Below, piece after piece: positions 7,012 through 15,484 of a stretch of DNA of 64,000 nucleotides. Position numbers and translations under genes: made by a program. The DNA is from DASZMX01 sp035551475 (GTDB taxonomy: Bacteria > Verrucomicrobiota > Verrucomicrobiia > Limisphaerales > Palsa-1400). Numbering within the stretch: the first letter of the stretch is position 1; the number at the start of each line of letters is the position of its first letter. The notes beneath the pieces were generated by a model. The model had not been told where the DNA came from. It did not search any database and saw only the letters and a program-made list of their open reading frames with translations. Location of the stretch: positions 1 through 64,000 of the forward strand of contig DASZMX010000082.1 in assembly GCA_035551475.1 (NCBI GenBank). The letters run 5' to 3'.

Positions 7012-9762
7012 CTAAAACGCAACGAGTTCAGGAAACGCTTTTTCGGGGTCGATTTTCAAGTCCCGAATTGCTTGGGCCACGACGCTGCGTTCGATCTGCC
7101 CTTTTTGCGCCAGCGCATAAAGCGTGGCCACCACCGTGCTTTCGGCATCGACTTCAAAAAACCGGCGCAACCGCGAGCGCAAATCGCTGCGGCCAAATCC
7201 ATCCGTGCCGAGGGTGGTGAGTCCGCCCGGAACCCATTTGTTAATCTGGTCCGGCACAATCTTCATGTAATCCGAGACGGCGATGAACGGGCCGGTCTCG
7301 TTTTCCAACAACGCCTGCACGTAGGGTTTGCGCGGCGCCGCTTCAGGATGAAGCATGTTCCAGCGCTCCGCCAACAAGGCCTCATTGCGCAAATTCTTAT
7401 AGCTCGTCGCGCTCCAGACATCCGCCGAGACGTCGTATTTTTCCTCGAGAATGGTCTGCGCCTTCAACGCTGAAAGCATGATGCTGCCGCTGCCGATGAT
7501 TTGGGCCTTGTGCTTTTTATGGGCGGCGCCAGGGCGGAATTTATACAGGCCCTTGACGATGCCTTCTTCGCAGCCGGCCGGCATGGCGGGCATCGGATAA
7601 TTTTCGTTGTAAAGGCAAAGGTAATAAAAAATCTCTTCGCCTTCCTCGAACATCCGCCGCATGCCGTCGCACACGATCACCGCCAGCTCATACGCGAAGG
7701 CCGGATCGTAAACATACAACGTCGGCACCGTGCTGGCCAAAATCGGCGTATGCCCGTCCTGATGCTGCAAGCCTTCGCCGTTCAAGGTGGTGCGCCCGGA
7801 AGTCGCGCCCAGCAAAAAGCCCTTCACCCGGCTGTCCGCCGCGAGCCAGATTTCGTCGCCCACGCGTTGCGGGCCAAACATCGAATAATAAATGTAAAAC
7901 GGCAGGAGGTTCACGCCGAGATTGGCGTAAGCGGTGCCGGCGGCCACGAACGACGCCATCGAACCCGCTTCGGTGATGCCTTCCTCCAGAATCTGGCCGT
8001 CCTTGGCCTCGTGATAAAAGCTCAGGCCCTTCCTGTCCACCGGCTCGTAAAGCTGGCCCTTGGAGGAATAAATTCCCACCTCGCTGAACAGGGGATCAAG
8101 TCCGAACGTCCGCGCTTCATCCGGGATGATCGGCACGACGTGCCGTCCCACGGTTTTGTCGCGCAGCAGGGAGCCGAGCATGCGCGCAAAAATCTTCGTC
8201 GTCGAAGGCTCATTGCTGCCGGAGCCCTTCGCGAACTCCGCGAACGCCGTCTCGAAACGCGGCGTCTTCAACGGCTCCGCTTTGGCGGCCCGTTGCGGCA
8301 CGAAGCCGCCGAGCTTCTTCCGGCGGTCCAGCACATATTTGATCTCCGGCGAATCCTTGGCCGGGCGATAAAACGGCGTGTCCACCACGTCGTCGTCCGC
8401 CAGCGGAACGTCAAAGCGCGTGCGGAATTCCCGCAGCTCTTTTTCGTTCATCTTCTTCTGCTGATGCGAAATATTGCGGCCTTCGCCCGCTTCGCCGAGG
8501 CCGTAGCCCTTGACGGTTTTGGCCAAAATAACGGTCGGGCCGCCTTTGTGCTCGGTCGCCGCCTTGTAGGCCGCATAAACCTTTTTGGGATCGTGGCCGC
8601 CGCGCACGAGGTGCGTCAATTGGTCGTCGCTGAAATGATCCACCAGCCGCAGCAACTCGGGATATTTGCCGAAGAAATGCCGCCGGATATAACTGCCCGG
8701 CTCCACGGTGTATTTCTGGTAATCGCCGTCCACTGCTTCTTCCATCCGCTTGACCAGCAGGCCGCTCGTGTCCTGGGCCAGCAATTCGTCCCACGTCGAG
8801 CCCCAAATCACCTTGATCACGTTCCAGCCCGCGCCGCGGAACATCCCTTCCAATTCCTGGATGATCTTGCCATTGCCGCGCACCGGGCCGTCCAGCCGCT
8901 GCAAATTGCAGTTGACGACCCACACGAGGTTGTCCAGCTTTTCGCGCGAGGCCAGCGTCAGGGAGCCGAGCGTTTCCGGCTCGTCGGATTCGCCGTCGCC
9001 CACATACGCCCAGACCTTTGGCTCCTCCGTCCATTTGCCCAGCTTGCGCGCTGTCAAATACCGGATGAACCGCGCCTGGTAAATCGACATCAACGGCCCC
9101 AGCCCCATCGACACCGTGGGAAATTGCCAGAAATCCGGCATCAAATACGGATGCGGATAGGACGAAAGCCCGCCGCCCTCCGCGAGTTCCTGGCGGAAAT
9201 TGTGCAGATGCCCCTCGTCCAGGCGATATTCCAAAAAGGCTCGCGCATAATTTCCCGGCGTGGTGTGGCCTTGGAAATAAATCAGGTCCGCCGGCCGGCC
9301 TTCCGTGTTGCCGCCGCGATAAAAATGGTTGTAGGCCACTTCATAAAGCGTGGCCATCGAGGCGTAGCTCGAGATGTGGCCGCCCACGCCGCTGTCGTTG
9401 CGGTTGGCATTGACCACCATGGCCATGGCGTTCCAGCGCGCCAAACTTTTGATGCGGCGCTCCAGCTCGCGATTGCCCGGATAAGGCGGCTCCTGTGAGG
9501 CGGGAATCGTATTGACGTAAGGGGTGCTGACCGGCTTCGGCACGTCCACACCCGCGGCCCGCAGGCGTTTCGCGAGGTCTTCGAGGAAGCGGCCCGCCTT
9601 TTCACTGCCCTGGTCTTTCAGGAAATGCTCCAGCACATCCTCCAGCGAGGCCAGCCAATGGCGTTGCTCCGCCGCCGGCATTTCCGGCGCCGTCTCGGCG
9701 CGTTCCGCCCGCGCGGCGGCCGTGGAGGTTTTTCCCGGGATTTTAGTTTTCGCTGCTTGCAT
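7012..9762 (-). CDS. aceE: Pyruvate dehydrogenase E1 component (homodimeric type)
   Basis: Thiamine-diphosphate-dependent E1 of 916 aa, the length expected for the single-chain AceE type rather than the alpha/beta type. It decarboxylates pyruvate and acetylates lipoyl-E2. Visible family features are the N-terminal region with LARWNAMAMVVNAN, the ThDP-Mg2+ motif GDGESDEPETLGSLTLAS, and the C-terminal transketolase-like part (VWSATSYKNLRNEALL). It is first in the aceE-aceF-lpdA operon. Divergent transcription from a lipoate ligase 93 nt upstream fits co-supply of lipoylated E2. The poorly conserved Ala/Glu-rich N-terminus (about 1-30) may be somewhat shorter in reality. Confidence 0.95.
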   Translation of the reverse strand: MQAAKTKIPGKTSTAAARAERAETAPEMPAAEQRHWLASLEDVLEHFLKDQGSEKAGRFLEDLAKRLRAAGVDVPKPVSTPYVNTIPASQEPPYPGNRELERRIKSLARWNAMAMVVNANRNDSGVGGHISSYASMATLYEVAYNHFYRGGNTEGRPADLIYFQGHTTPGNYARAFLEYRLDEGHLHNFRQELAEGGGLSSYPHPYLMPDFWQFPTVSMGLGPLMSIYQARFIRYLTARKLGKWTEEPKVWAYVGDGESDEPETLGSLTLASREKLDNLVWVVNCNLQRLDGPVRGNGKIIQELEGMFRGAGWNVIKVIWGSTWDELLAQDTSGLLVKRMEEAVDGDYQKYTVEPGSYIRRHFFGKYPELLRLVDHFSDDQLTHLVRGGHDPKKVYAAYKAATEHKGGPTVILAKTVKGYGLGEAGEGRNISHQQKKMNEKELREFRTRFDVPLADDDVVDTPFYRPAKDSPEIKYVLDRRKKLGGFVPQRAAKAEPLKTPRFETAFAEFAKGSGSNEPSTTKIFARMLGSLLRDKTVGRHVVPIIPDEARTFGLDPLFSEVGIYSSKGQLYEPVDRKGLSFYHEAKDGQILEEGITEAGSMASFVAAGTAYANLGVNLLPFYIYYSMFGPQRVGDEIWLAADSRVKGFLLGATSGRTTLNGEGLQHQDGHTPILASTVPTLYVYDPAFAYELAVIVCDGMRRMFEEGEEIFYYLCLYNENYPMPAMPAGCEEGIVKGLYKFRPGAAHKKHKAQIIGSGSIMLSALKAQTILEEKYDVSADVWSATSYKNLRNEALLAERWNMLHPEAAPRKPYVQALLENETGPFIAVSDYMKIVPDQINKWVPGGLTTLGTDGFGRSDLRSRLRRFFEVDAESTVVATLYALAQKGQIERSVVAQAIRDLKIDPEKAFPELVAF

Positions 9763-9855
9763 GTCCGATTACGCTCTCGAATTCAAAATCAAAATTCATC
9801 ATTAATGTAACGGCCTAAAAGTGAAACAACCACGCCCAAAGACAGACAAGATTAA

Positions 9856-10605
9856 ATGCTCCCTGCGGCTCTGACAAATCAAATACTGCGGAAAATATGC
9901 TGCTGGGACGCCACGCTCCCGACCCCCGCCGCCAACCTGGCCGCCGACGAGGCCCTGCTCAACGCCTGCGAGGCGGGCGGCCCGGAGGCGCTGCGCTTCT
10001 GGGAGCCGCCCGCGCCTTTTGTGGTGCTCGGCTTTTCCAATCACGCCGCGCGCGAGGCCAACGTCGAAAACTGCCGTCGCGATCACATTCCCATCCTGCG
10101 GCGTGTCAGCGGCGGCGGCGCCGTGCTGCAAGGGCCGGGCTGCCTTAATTATTCCCTCATCCTGCGCCTTGACCGCCATGAATCCTTTCAGACCATCCCG
10201 AGTTCCAACTCGCATATCATGGCGCGGCAACGCGACGCCGTGGCCGCAGTCCTGGGCCGGCCGGTGGCCATCGAGGGGACGAGCGATCTTTGCCTGGGCG
10301 CCCTGAAATTCTCCGGCAATTCCCAGCGGCGCCATCGCGGAGCGTTGATTTTTCACGGCACGTTCCTCCTTCGTTTTGACCTTCCCGCCATCGCACGCTA
10401 CCTCGCTATGCCCTCGCGCCAGCCGCATTACCGCCAGGAACGGTCCCATGCCGATTTCCTGACGAACGTTCCCGCCCCAGCCAGCCAGCTCAAATCCGCC
10501 CTGCGCGCCGCGTGGGAAGCCGATGAAGATTTAACCGACTTGCCAGATTACGAGAAGCTGGTCGCCGAAAAATACTCGCGCGACGAATGGAACCTCAAAT
10601 ACTGA
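9856..10605 (+). CDS. lplA: Lipoate-protein ligase A family protein
   Basis: A 249-aa member of the LplA/LipM/LipB-like ligase fold that attaches lipoate or octanoate to lipoyl domains. Characteristic motifs are the nucleotide/lipoate-binding RRVSGGGAVLQGPGCLNYSLIL, the invariant-lysine region LCLGALKFSGNSQRRHRGALIFHGT, and the end VAEKYSRDEWN. It lacks the small C-terminal accessory domain of E. coli LplA, so whether it uses free lipoate or acts as an amidotransferase cannot be settled from sequence. It is divergent from aceE, and its product probably modifies Lys41 of the neighbouring E2. It is convergent with the next gene, with only 3 nt between the stops. Confidence 0.88.
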   Translation: MLPAALTNQILRKICCWDATLPTPAANLAADEALLNACEAGGPEALRFWEPPAPFVVLGFSNHAAREANVENCRRDHIPILRRVSGGGAVLQGPGCLNYSLILRLDRHESFQTIPSSNSHIMARQRDAVAAVLGRPVAIEGTSDLCLGALKFSGNSQRRHRGALIFHGTFLLRFDLPAIARYLAMPSRQPHYRQERSHADFLTNVPAPASQLKSALRAAWEADEDLTDLPDYEKLVAEKYSRDEWNLKY

Positions 10606-10608
10606 CGC

Positions 10609-11967
10609 CTAACGGGTGTTCTTGGTCACGTATTTGACGCGCAGCCGCGCTCGTTCCGCGTCCAGCGCATCGAGGCGCTTGCACGCCGCGCGTTTGGCCA
10701 CGGCGAATTGACCCGAGGCGTTGCGCACCGAATTTCCTTTGCGTTGCAAGTCCTGCGTCTCCTCCACATAGCCCGAAAGCGCCGTGATATATTGATCGAT
10801 CAAAGGCTGCAAATCGGGCGTGGCGCGATAGCGTTGCGTCAGCATTTCCAAGATCGCGCGGCGCGCCGCCGCCTGCGATTCGCTCACGTCCCATTTCGTG
10901 ATGGCTTCCTGCATCGTAATGCAGGCTTCGGCGGGCAGGCGACCGGAAGCCAGCCGCACTTCCACCGGCACATCCAGCGTGAGTTGCAGGCGGCGCCAGA
11001 CGTCAGACGAGGACGCCATTTCGCCGCTGTTCGCCTCGCGAAAGGCAATGGCCGTGACTGTCCACCATTTTTCCACCGCTAACAGGCTCGCGAAGTCATT
11101 GTGGAATTCCGTCAGGAAAACAGTTTGCCAATTAAGTTTCTGGCCCAGGTGCAAAAGAGTGTTCCGCAAGGCTGCCTGCCCGTCCTTCAAGGCCAGCAAT
11201 TGCTCCACGAAAAATTGCGAGCACGCGCGAAAAAACGCCTTGCCCTCGGGCGTTTGCAAACCTTCCGGCCAGCTTAATTGTTGAAACGTCAGCGGTTCCC
11301 GCGCGCGCAATTGCCGGCGGATGTTGCTGGCGCCCTCCAAGGTCAGCCGCTCGCCACGCATTTCCATGCCGGGCTGCAGCAAAAAGGTCGGCAAGTTATT
11401 CGCCGCCAAATCCGCGCTGATGCCCTCCACCAGCCACAGCGGAATCTCGGCCGTTTGCGCTCCCGCGTGACGATTGGCCGCTTCCACCAGCAGCGCGCCG
11501 ACAATCGCCCGCACCAGCGATTCGGGCGGCATGGTTTTCGGCAATTCCAATTGATAGGACCACGAATGGCGGCCGCGCGACGCCACCAGCTCCGGCATGT
11601 CATTGGGGGACAAACGTGGGTTGATCCACAATTCGATCCGCGATTGCCAGGCGTCCGTCAGGCCCAATTCCGCGAGAAATTTCTCCTTGATCCGCTCGCA
11701 CGACACCGCCACCAGCGCCGGCTCCAACGTCACCGGCGCGCCGTTCGTCGCCCCCGTCGCCAGATGCGGCGCCAGCACAAAGGCGGGCGACCCCATTACC
11801 GTGGTCTCGCGCGGCGCCGCCGCCTCCCGCAGCGAAATTCCCTGGCGTTCGCGCACGGTGAATTGCCCGGAAACGCTGTCCACCGAATACACCCGCATCG
11901 CCGGCTGCGCCCCCGCCGCGCCGCCCGCCAGCAGGACGCCCATCAAGAGTATTCGTAATTTAATCAC
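10609..11967 (-). CDS. Secreted protein resembling a degenerate peptidase-MA-like metallopeptidase
   Basis: A 452-aa protein with a signal peptide (MIKLRILLMGVLLAGGAAGAQ). The central part contains IPLWLVEGISADL, which resembles the P-x-W-x-x-E-G segment following HExxH in peptidase-MA-like gluzincins. The position where HExxH would be expected reads VGALLVEAANR, so zinc catalysis is unlikely. The C-terminal 100 residues are charged and helical. I do not recognise a named family. It may be a catalytically dead structural or chaperone-like exported protein. It stands alone, convergent with the lipoate ligase and divergent from rpmE. Confidence 0.7.
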   Translation of the reverse strand: MIKLRILLMGVLLAGGAAGAQPAMRVYSVDSVSGQFTVRERQGISLREAAAPRETTVMGSPAFVLAPHLATGATNGAPVTLEPALVAVSCERIKEKFLAELGLTDAWQSRIELWINPRLSPNDMPELVASRGRHSWSYQLELPKTMPPESLVRAIVGALLVEAANRHAGAQTAEIPLWLVEGISADLAANNLPTFLLQPGMEMRGERLTLEGASNIRRQLRAREPLTFQQLSWPEGLQTPEGKAFFRACSQFFVEQLLALKDGQAALRNTLLHLGQKLNWQTVFLTEFHNDFASLLAVEKWWTVTAIAFREANSGEMASSSDVWRRLQLTLDVPVEVRLASGRLPAEACITMQEAITKWDVSESQAAARRAILEMLTQRYRATPDLQPLIDQYITALSGYVEETQDLQRKGNSVRNASGQFAVAKRAACKRLDALDAERARLRVKYVTKNTR

Positions 11968-12086
11968 AACGCCTGCCTTTCACCTTCATGCCCCTTGTTC
12001 CTGATTTCCTGAGCTCCAGATAATGGGCAAAAAATTAAACTTGTCAATTCGCCCCCCGCTGGTAGGTTGTCCGGCCTTGATTTTGT

Positions 12087-12329
12087 ATGAAAGCTGATAT
12101 TCACCCGAAATACATGGATGCGGAGATTCGTTGCGCCTGCGGCAACGTCATTAAGACCCGCTCCACCAAGCCGTCCGTCATGGTCGGCATTTGCAATGTT
12201 TGCCACCCTTTTTACACCGGCACGCAAAAGTTTGTGGATACCGCCGGGCGCGTGGACAAGTTCCAGCAGCGCATGGTGAAGACCCAGGCCGCCCAGGCCG
12301 CGGCCGCCACCAAGAAGAAAAAGAAGTAG
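12087..12329 (+). CDS. rpmE: 50S ribosomal protein L31 (zinc-binding form)
   Basis: Ribosomal protein bL31, 80 aa. The start MKADIHPKY is typical. Four cysteines (Cys16, Cys18, Cys36, Cys39 in IRCACGN and ICNVCHPF) mark the zinc-containing C+ form. The C-terminal Ala/Lys tail extends slightly beyond the usual 66-72 residues. It is followed by an intrinsic terminator and then prfA, a common bacterial pairing. Zinc-dependent replacement by a C- paralogue is possible, but no such gene is in the window. Confidence 0.96.
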   Translation: MKADIHPKYMDAEIRCACGNVIKTRSTKPSVMVGICNVCHPFYTGTQKFVDTAGRVDKFQQRMVKTQAAQAAAATKKKKK

Positions 12330-12345
12330 CTCCCTTTCCATGCTT

Positions 12346-12390
12346 CCGCCCGCCGAAGGCCCCGCCCTTTGGCGGGCGGTTGCTTTTTAT
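12346..12390 (+). terminator. Rho-independent terminator after rpmE
   Basis: A 14-bp GC-rich stem pairs 12346-12359 (CCGCCCGCCGAAGG) with 12366-12379 (CCTTTGGCGGGCGG), with one G-T wobble and a 6-nt loop. A T-rich run (TTGCTTTTTATT) follows. It lies 16 nt after the rpmE stop and just before the prfA start, so prfA transcription is probably partial readthrough or from its own promoter. Confidence 0.85.
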
Positions 12391-12404
12391 TGGCGAGGTC
12401 GTCC

Positions 12405-13484
12405 ATGAACCTGCGGCCCTACATCGAGAAATTCACGGCCCGCCTCAGCGAGGTCGAAGCCTCGTTGAGCGACCCCAAGTCTTTCGGCAATTCCCAGAAA
12501 CTCCAGGAATTGTCGCGCGAATATTCGCGTCTCAAGGAATTGGCCGCCGCGGGCGACCGCTTTCTCAAGGTCACGGCCGAGCTCGCCGCCAATCAGGAGA
12601 CCCTGAAGAACGAGCCGTCCGACAGTGAAATGGCGCAAATGATGCGCGAGGAAATCGCCCAGCTCCAGGCCGAGGAGGCTCGCCTCACGCGTCAACTGCA
12701 ATTTGGCCTCGCCCCGCCGGATCCCGCCGACTCCCGCAACACCATCATTGAAATCCGCGCCGGCGCCGGCGGCTCCGAATCCGCCCTTTTTGCCGCCGAC
12801 CTTTACCGCATGTACACGCGCTACGCCGAGGACCGCGGCTGGAAGGTCGAGCCGATGGACAGCAGCCCCTCCGATCTGGGCGGTTTCAAGGAAGTCATTT
12901 TTGGCGTCAAGGGCGCCGATGTGTTCAAGCGGCTCAAATACGAAAGCGGCGTCCATCGCGTGCAACGCGTTCCGGCCACCGAAGCGCAGGGCCGCATCCA
13001 TACCAGCACCGCCACCGTCGCCGTGCTCCCGGAGGCGCAGGAGGTCGATCTGGAAATCCGCCCCGAAGACATCGAGATCAATGTCTGCCGCGCTTCCGGC
13101 AAAGGCGGGCAGGGCGTCAACACTACGGATTCCGCGGTGCAGATCATTTACAAGCCCACCGGCATGATCGTCCGTTGCGCTGATGAGCGTTCCCAGCAAA
13201 AGAACAAGGCCCAGGCCATGACGGTCCTGCGCTCGCGCCTGCTCGAAATCAAGGTGGCCGAGGAGAACGCCAAATACGCCGCCTACCGCAAGGAGCAAGT
13301 CGGCACCGGCGAGCGCAACGAGCGCATTCGCACCTACAATTTTCCGCAAAGCCGCGTCAGCGATCATCGCATCGAATTGACGCTCTACAATCTTTCCACC
13401 TTTATCGATGGCGACATCGACCCGATGATCGAGCCCCTCATGGCCAACGACCTGGAGGAGCGCCTCGCCGCCCTGAAACTTTAA
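12405..13484 (+). CDS. prfA: Peptide chain release factor 1
   Basis: Release factor RF1 (359 aa from the ATG at 12405), which recognises UAA and UAG and triggers peptidyl-tRNA hydrolysis. The catalytic GGQ is at residues 234-236 in ASGKGGQGVNTTDSAVQI. The coiled N-terminal domain and the C-terminal DLEERLAALKL end are typical. An upstream in-frame start at 12369 would lie inside the rpmE terminator, so 12405 is preferred. A HAD hydrolase gene follows 13 nt later, in the position where prmC often sits in other bacteria. Confidence 0.96.
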   Translation: MNLRPYIEKFTARLSEVEASLSDPKSFGNSQKLQELSREYSRLKELAAAGDRFLKVTAELAANQETLKNEPSDSEMAQMMREEIAQLQAEEARLTRQLQFGLAPPDPADSRNTIIEIRAGAGGSESALFAADLYRMYTRYAEDRGWKVEPMDSSPSDLGGFKEVIFGVKGADVFKRLKYESGVHRVQRVPATEAQGRIHTSTATVAVLPEAQEVDLEIRPEDIEINVCRASGKGGQGVNTTDSAVQIIYKPTGMIVRCADERSQQKNKAQAMTVLRSRLLEIKVAEENAKYAAYRKEQVGTGERNERIRTYNFPQSRVSDHRIELTLYNLSTFIDGDIDPMIEPLMANDLEERLAALKL

Positions 13485-13497
13485 CCTTTTATTTGAC

Positions 13498-14082
13498 GTG
13501 AATTCCCCGCGAGCCCTTATATTTGACTGCGACGGCACCCTGGCCGACACCATGCCCCTGCACTGGCGCGCCTGGCAGGCGGTCGCCCGGCAATACGACC
13601 TGCATTTTCCCGAGGAGCGCTTTTACTCCCTCGGCGGCGTGCCCTCGCGCGACATTTTGAAAATGCTCAGTGAAGAGCAGAACCGCCCCCTCGATCCCAT
13701 CGTGGCTTCGCGCGAAAAAGAATCGCATTACCTTCCTTATCTCCACGAAGTCCGGGAAATCGCCATCGTCGTCAATATTGCCCGCGAAAGTTTTGGCAAA
13801 ATTCCCATGGCCGTCGCATCCGGCGGCATCAAGCCGCACATCACCAAAGTGCTCGAGCATCTTGGCATCCTTCATCTCTTCCAAGCCATCGTCACCAGCG
13901 AAGACGTCCAGCGCCAGAAGCCCGCCCCCGACATCTTCCTCGAAGCCGCCCGCCTCCTCGGCGTTCCCCCGCAGGACTGCCGCGCCTTCGAAGACACCGA
14001 CCTCGGCCTCCAGGCCATCCGCTCCGCCGGCATGGAAGCCATCGACGTCCGCGAAATGCTCAAGACGGCACCGGCGCATTAA
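13498..14082 (+). CDS. HAD-superfamily hydrolase (beta-phosphoglucomutase-like)
   Basis: A 194-aa HAD phosphatase starting at GTG 13498. Motif I is LIFDCDGTLADTMPLHWRAW with nucleophile Asp10 and acid/base Asp12. An alpha-helical cap follows (about 20-80). Motif II is in VASGG, motif III is KPAPDIF, and motif IV is CRAFEDTDLGLQA. The cap type and DCDGTL.DT.P pattern fit the beta-phosphoglucomutase/phosphoglycolate phosphatase group that acts on small phosphorylated sugars; the substrate cannot be read from sequence. It probably shares a transcript with prfA. Confidence 0.9.
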   Translation: MNSPRALIFDCDGTLADTMPLHWRAWQAVARQYDLHFPEERFYSLGGVPSRDILKMLSEEQNRPLDPIVASREKESHYLPYLHEVREIAIVVNIARESFGKIPMAVASGGIKPHITKVLEHLGILHLFQAIVTSEDVQRQKPAPDIFLEAARLLGVPPQDCRAFEDTDLGLQAIRSAGMEAIDVREMLKTAPAH

Positions 14083-14132
14083 TTTTTCCCGGCAAAAGTT
14101 TTAGTTGCCCGCGCCTCCGTTTTATTCGATAG

Positions 14133-14148
14133 TTAACCATATGGTTAA
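14133..14148. promoter_or_regulatory. Perfect 16-bp palindrome over the ArsR start codon (candidate operator)
   Basis: TTAACCATATGGTTAA is a perfect inverted repeat whose second half-site contains the ATG start of the ArsR-family gene. The size and AT-rich dyad are what a winged-helix ArsR dimer binds. The position suggests autorepression by blocking transcription or translation initiation. The regulator assignment is inferred from proximity. Confidence 0.6.
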
Positions 14149-14494
14149 ATTTTCACCGCGTATTTTGGATCGGACTTTTGCGGCCCTGTCGGACCCGACG
14201 CGCCGCCGCATTTTGCAGCGGCTGGCCCAGGGCGAAAGTTGCGTCACCGATTTGGCGCGGCCTCATGCGATGTCGCTCCCGGCGATTTCCAAGCATTTGC
14301 GCGTGCTGGAAAAGGCCGGGCTGATTCGGCGGCGGCGCGATGGGCGCGTGCATCGTTTGCAATTGGACGCAGCCCCCATGCGGCAGGCCCGGGAATGGAT
14401 TGAGGAATATCGCCGGTTTTGGGAGGGCAGCTTTGACCGCCTGGACGCCTACTTGGAAAAACTCAAAAAGGAAAATCATGAACCCGAAAAATAG
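14141..14494 (+). CDS. ArsR-family winged-helix transcriptional repressor
   Basis: A 117-aa single-domain repressor. The winged-helix runs from FAALSDPTRRRILQRLAQGE through the recognition helix (MSLPAISKHLRVLEKAGLI) to the wing (RRRRDGRVHRLQLD). No metal-binding CxC is visible. This fits the group of ArsR repressors that pair with SRPBCC/AHSA1 proteins rather than metal sensors. ATG 14141 is chosen because it starts at MVKFSPRILDRTFAALSD and lies in the palindrome. Its 3' end overlaps the SRPBCC gene by 17 nt, so they are co-translated. Confidence 0.93.
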   Translation: MVKFSPRILDRTFAALSDPTRRRILQRLAQGESCVTDLARPHAMSLPAISKHLRVLEKAGLIRRRRDGRVHRLQLDAAPMRQAREWIEEYRRFWEGSFDRLDAYLEKLKKENHEPEK

Positions 14495-15392
14495 TCCCGT
14501 GACGCCGTTGGTGGTGGAGCGAACGTTGCATGCGTCGCCCGCGCAAGTCTGGCAGGCCCTGACCACCGCCGCCGCGCTGCAAAAATGGATGTTTGACATC
14601 AAGGAATTCAAACCCGAAGTCGGCTTTGAATTTCAATTCACGGTGGAGTGCAATAATTTCACCTACATTCATTGCTGCCGGATCGTGGAGGCCGTTCCGC
14701 AAAAGAGGCTCGCCTACACTTGGCGCTTCGAAGGGCATGAAGGGGATTCGGTGGTCACCTATGAGCTTTTCCCGGAAGGTGGCGGCACGAGGGTCAAATT
14801 AACCCACGTCGGCCTCGGAACCTTTCCGGCTCTCCCGAACTTTGCGCGCCACAACTTCGAGGAAGGTTGGACGTTCCTGCTGGGCCAATCCCTCGCCGAA
14901 TTTCTGGAGGGGCCCACCAAGAGCGATCCCGCGTGCGAAATAGTCGTTTACCGCGTTTTCGACGCCCCGCGCGAACTGGTCTGGCAAGCGATGACCGATC
15001 CTAAACACGTCATTCACTGGTGGGGGCCCAACGGCTTCACCACCACGGTGGAACAAATGGATGTGCATGTCGGCGGCATTTGGAAGTTCGTCATGCACGG
15101 TCCCGACGGCGTAAATTATCCCAACAAAAGCGTGTTCCTGGAAGTGGTGAAGCCCGAACGCGTGGTTTACCGGCACGGCGGCGGGCGCGAGCACGGGCCA
15201 GGGGCGAGTTTTATTGGAACCTGGACCTTTGAAGCCGAGGGCGCCGGCCAGACCAAAGTCACCATTCGACTGGCTTTCGCCTCCCCGGAAGAGCGCGAGT
15301 TCGTTATCAAGGAATTCTCGGCTCTCGAAGGCGGGAAACAAACGCTCGGGCGTCTGGGCGAATACCTGCCCAAAATGCCGCCGCTCCATTAA
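14478..15392 (+). CDS. Tandem SRPBCC (AHSA1-like) domain protein
   Basis: A 304-aa protein made of two consecutive SRPBCC/START-like helix-grip domains. The first (about 10-150) begins VVERTLHASPAQVWQALTT. The second (about 160-300) begins IVVYRVFDAPRELVWQAMTD and has the WWGPNGF and PERVVY signatures of AHSA1-type domains. Such domains bind hydrophobic ligands and are commonly encoded next to ArsR repressors as single-domain proteins; here two are fused. The start ATG 14478 lies within the end of the repressor gene. Ligand unknown; cytoplasmic. Confidence 0.88.
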   Translation: MNPKNSPVTPLVVERTLHASPAQVWQALTTAAALQKWMFDIKEFKPEVGFEFQFTVECNNFTYIHCCRIVEAVPQKRLAYTWRFEGHEGDSVVTYELFPEGGGTRVKLTHVGLGTFPALPNFARHNFEEGWTFLLGQSLAEFLEGPTKSDPACEIVVYRVFDAPRELVWQAMTDPKHVIHWWGPNGFTTTVEQMDVHVGGIWKFVMHGPDGVNYPNKSVFLEVVKPERVVYRHGGGREHGPGASFIGTWTFEAEGAGQTKVTIRLAFASPEEREFVIKEFSALEGGKQTLGRLGEYLPKMPPLH

Positions 15393-15484
15393 AAATCACC
15401 ATTCGGCGCCACTTTAGTTTTTCAACGCATCTGCCGATATACAGTCGGCTAAGTCGGTCTTTCCCTGACCGCGAGCGGAATTCT

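Noticed and set aside
7501..9498. 665-codon frame antisense to aceE
   Set aside because: Same mirror effect; no ribosome-binding site or recognisable domain.
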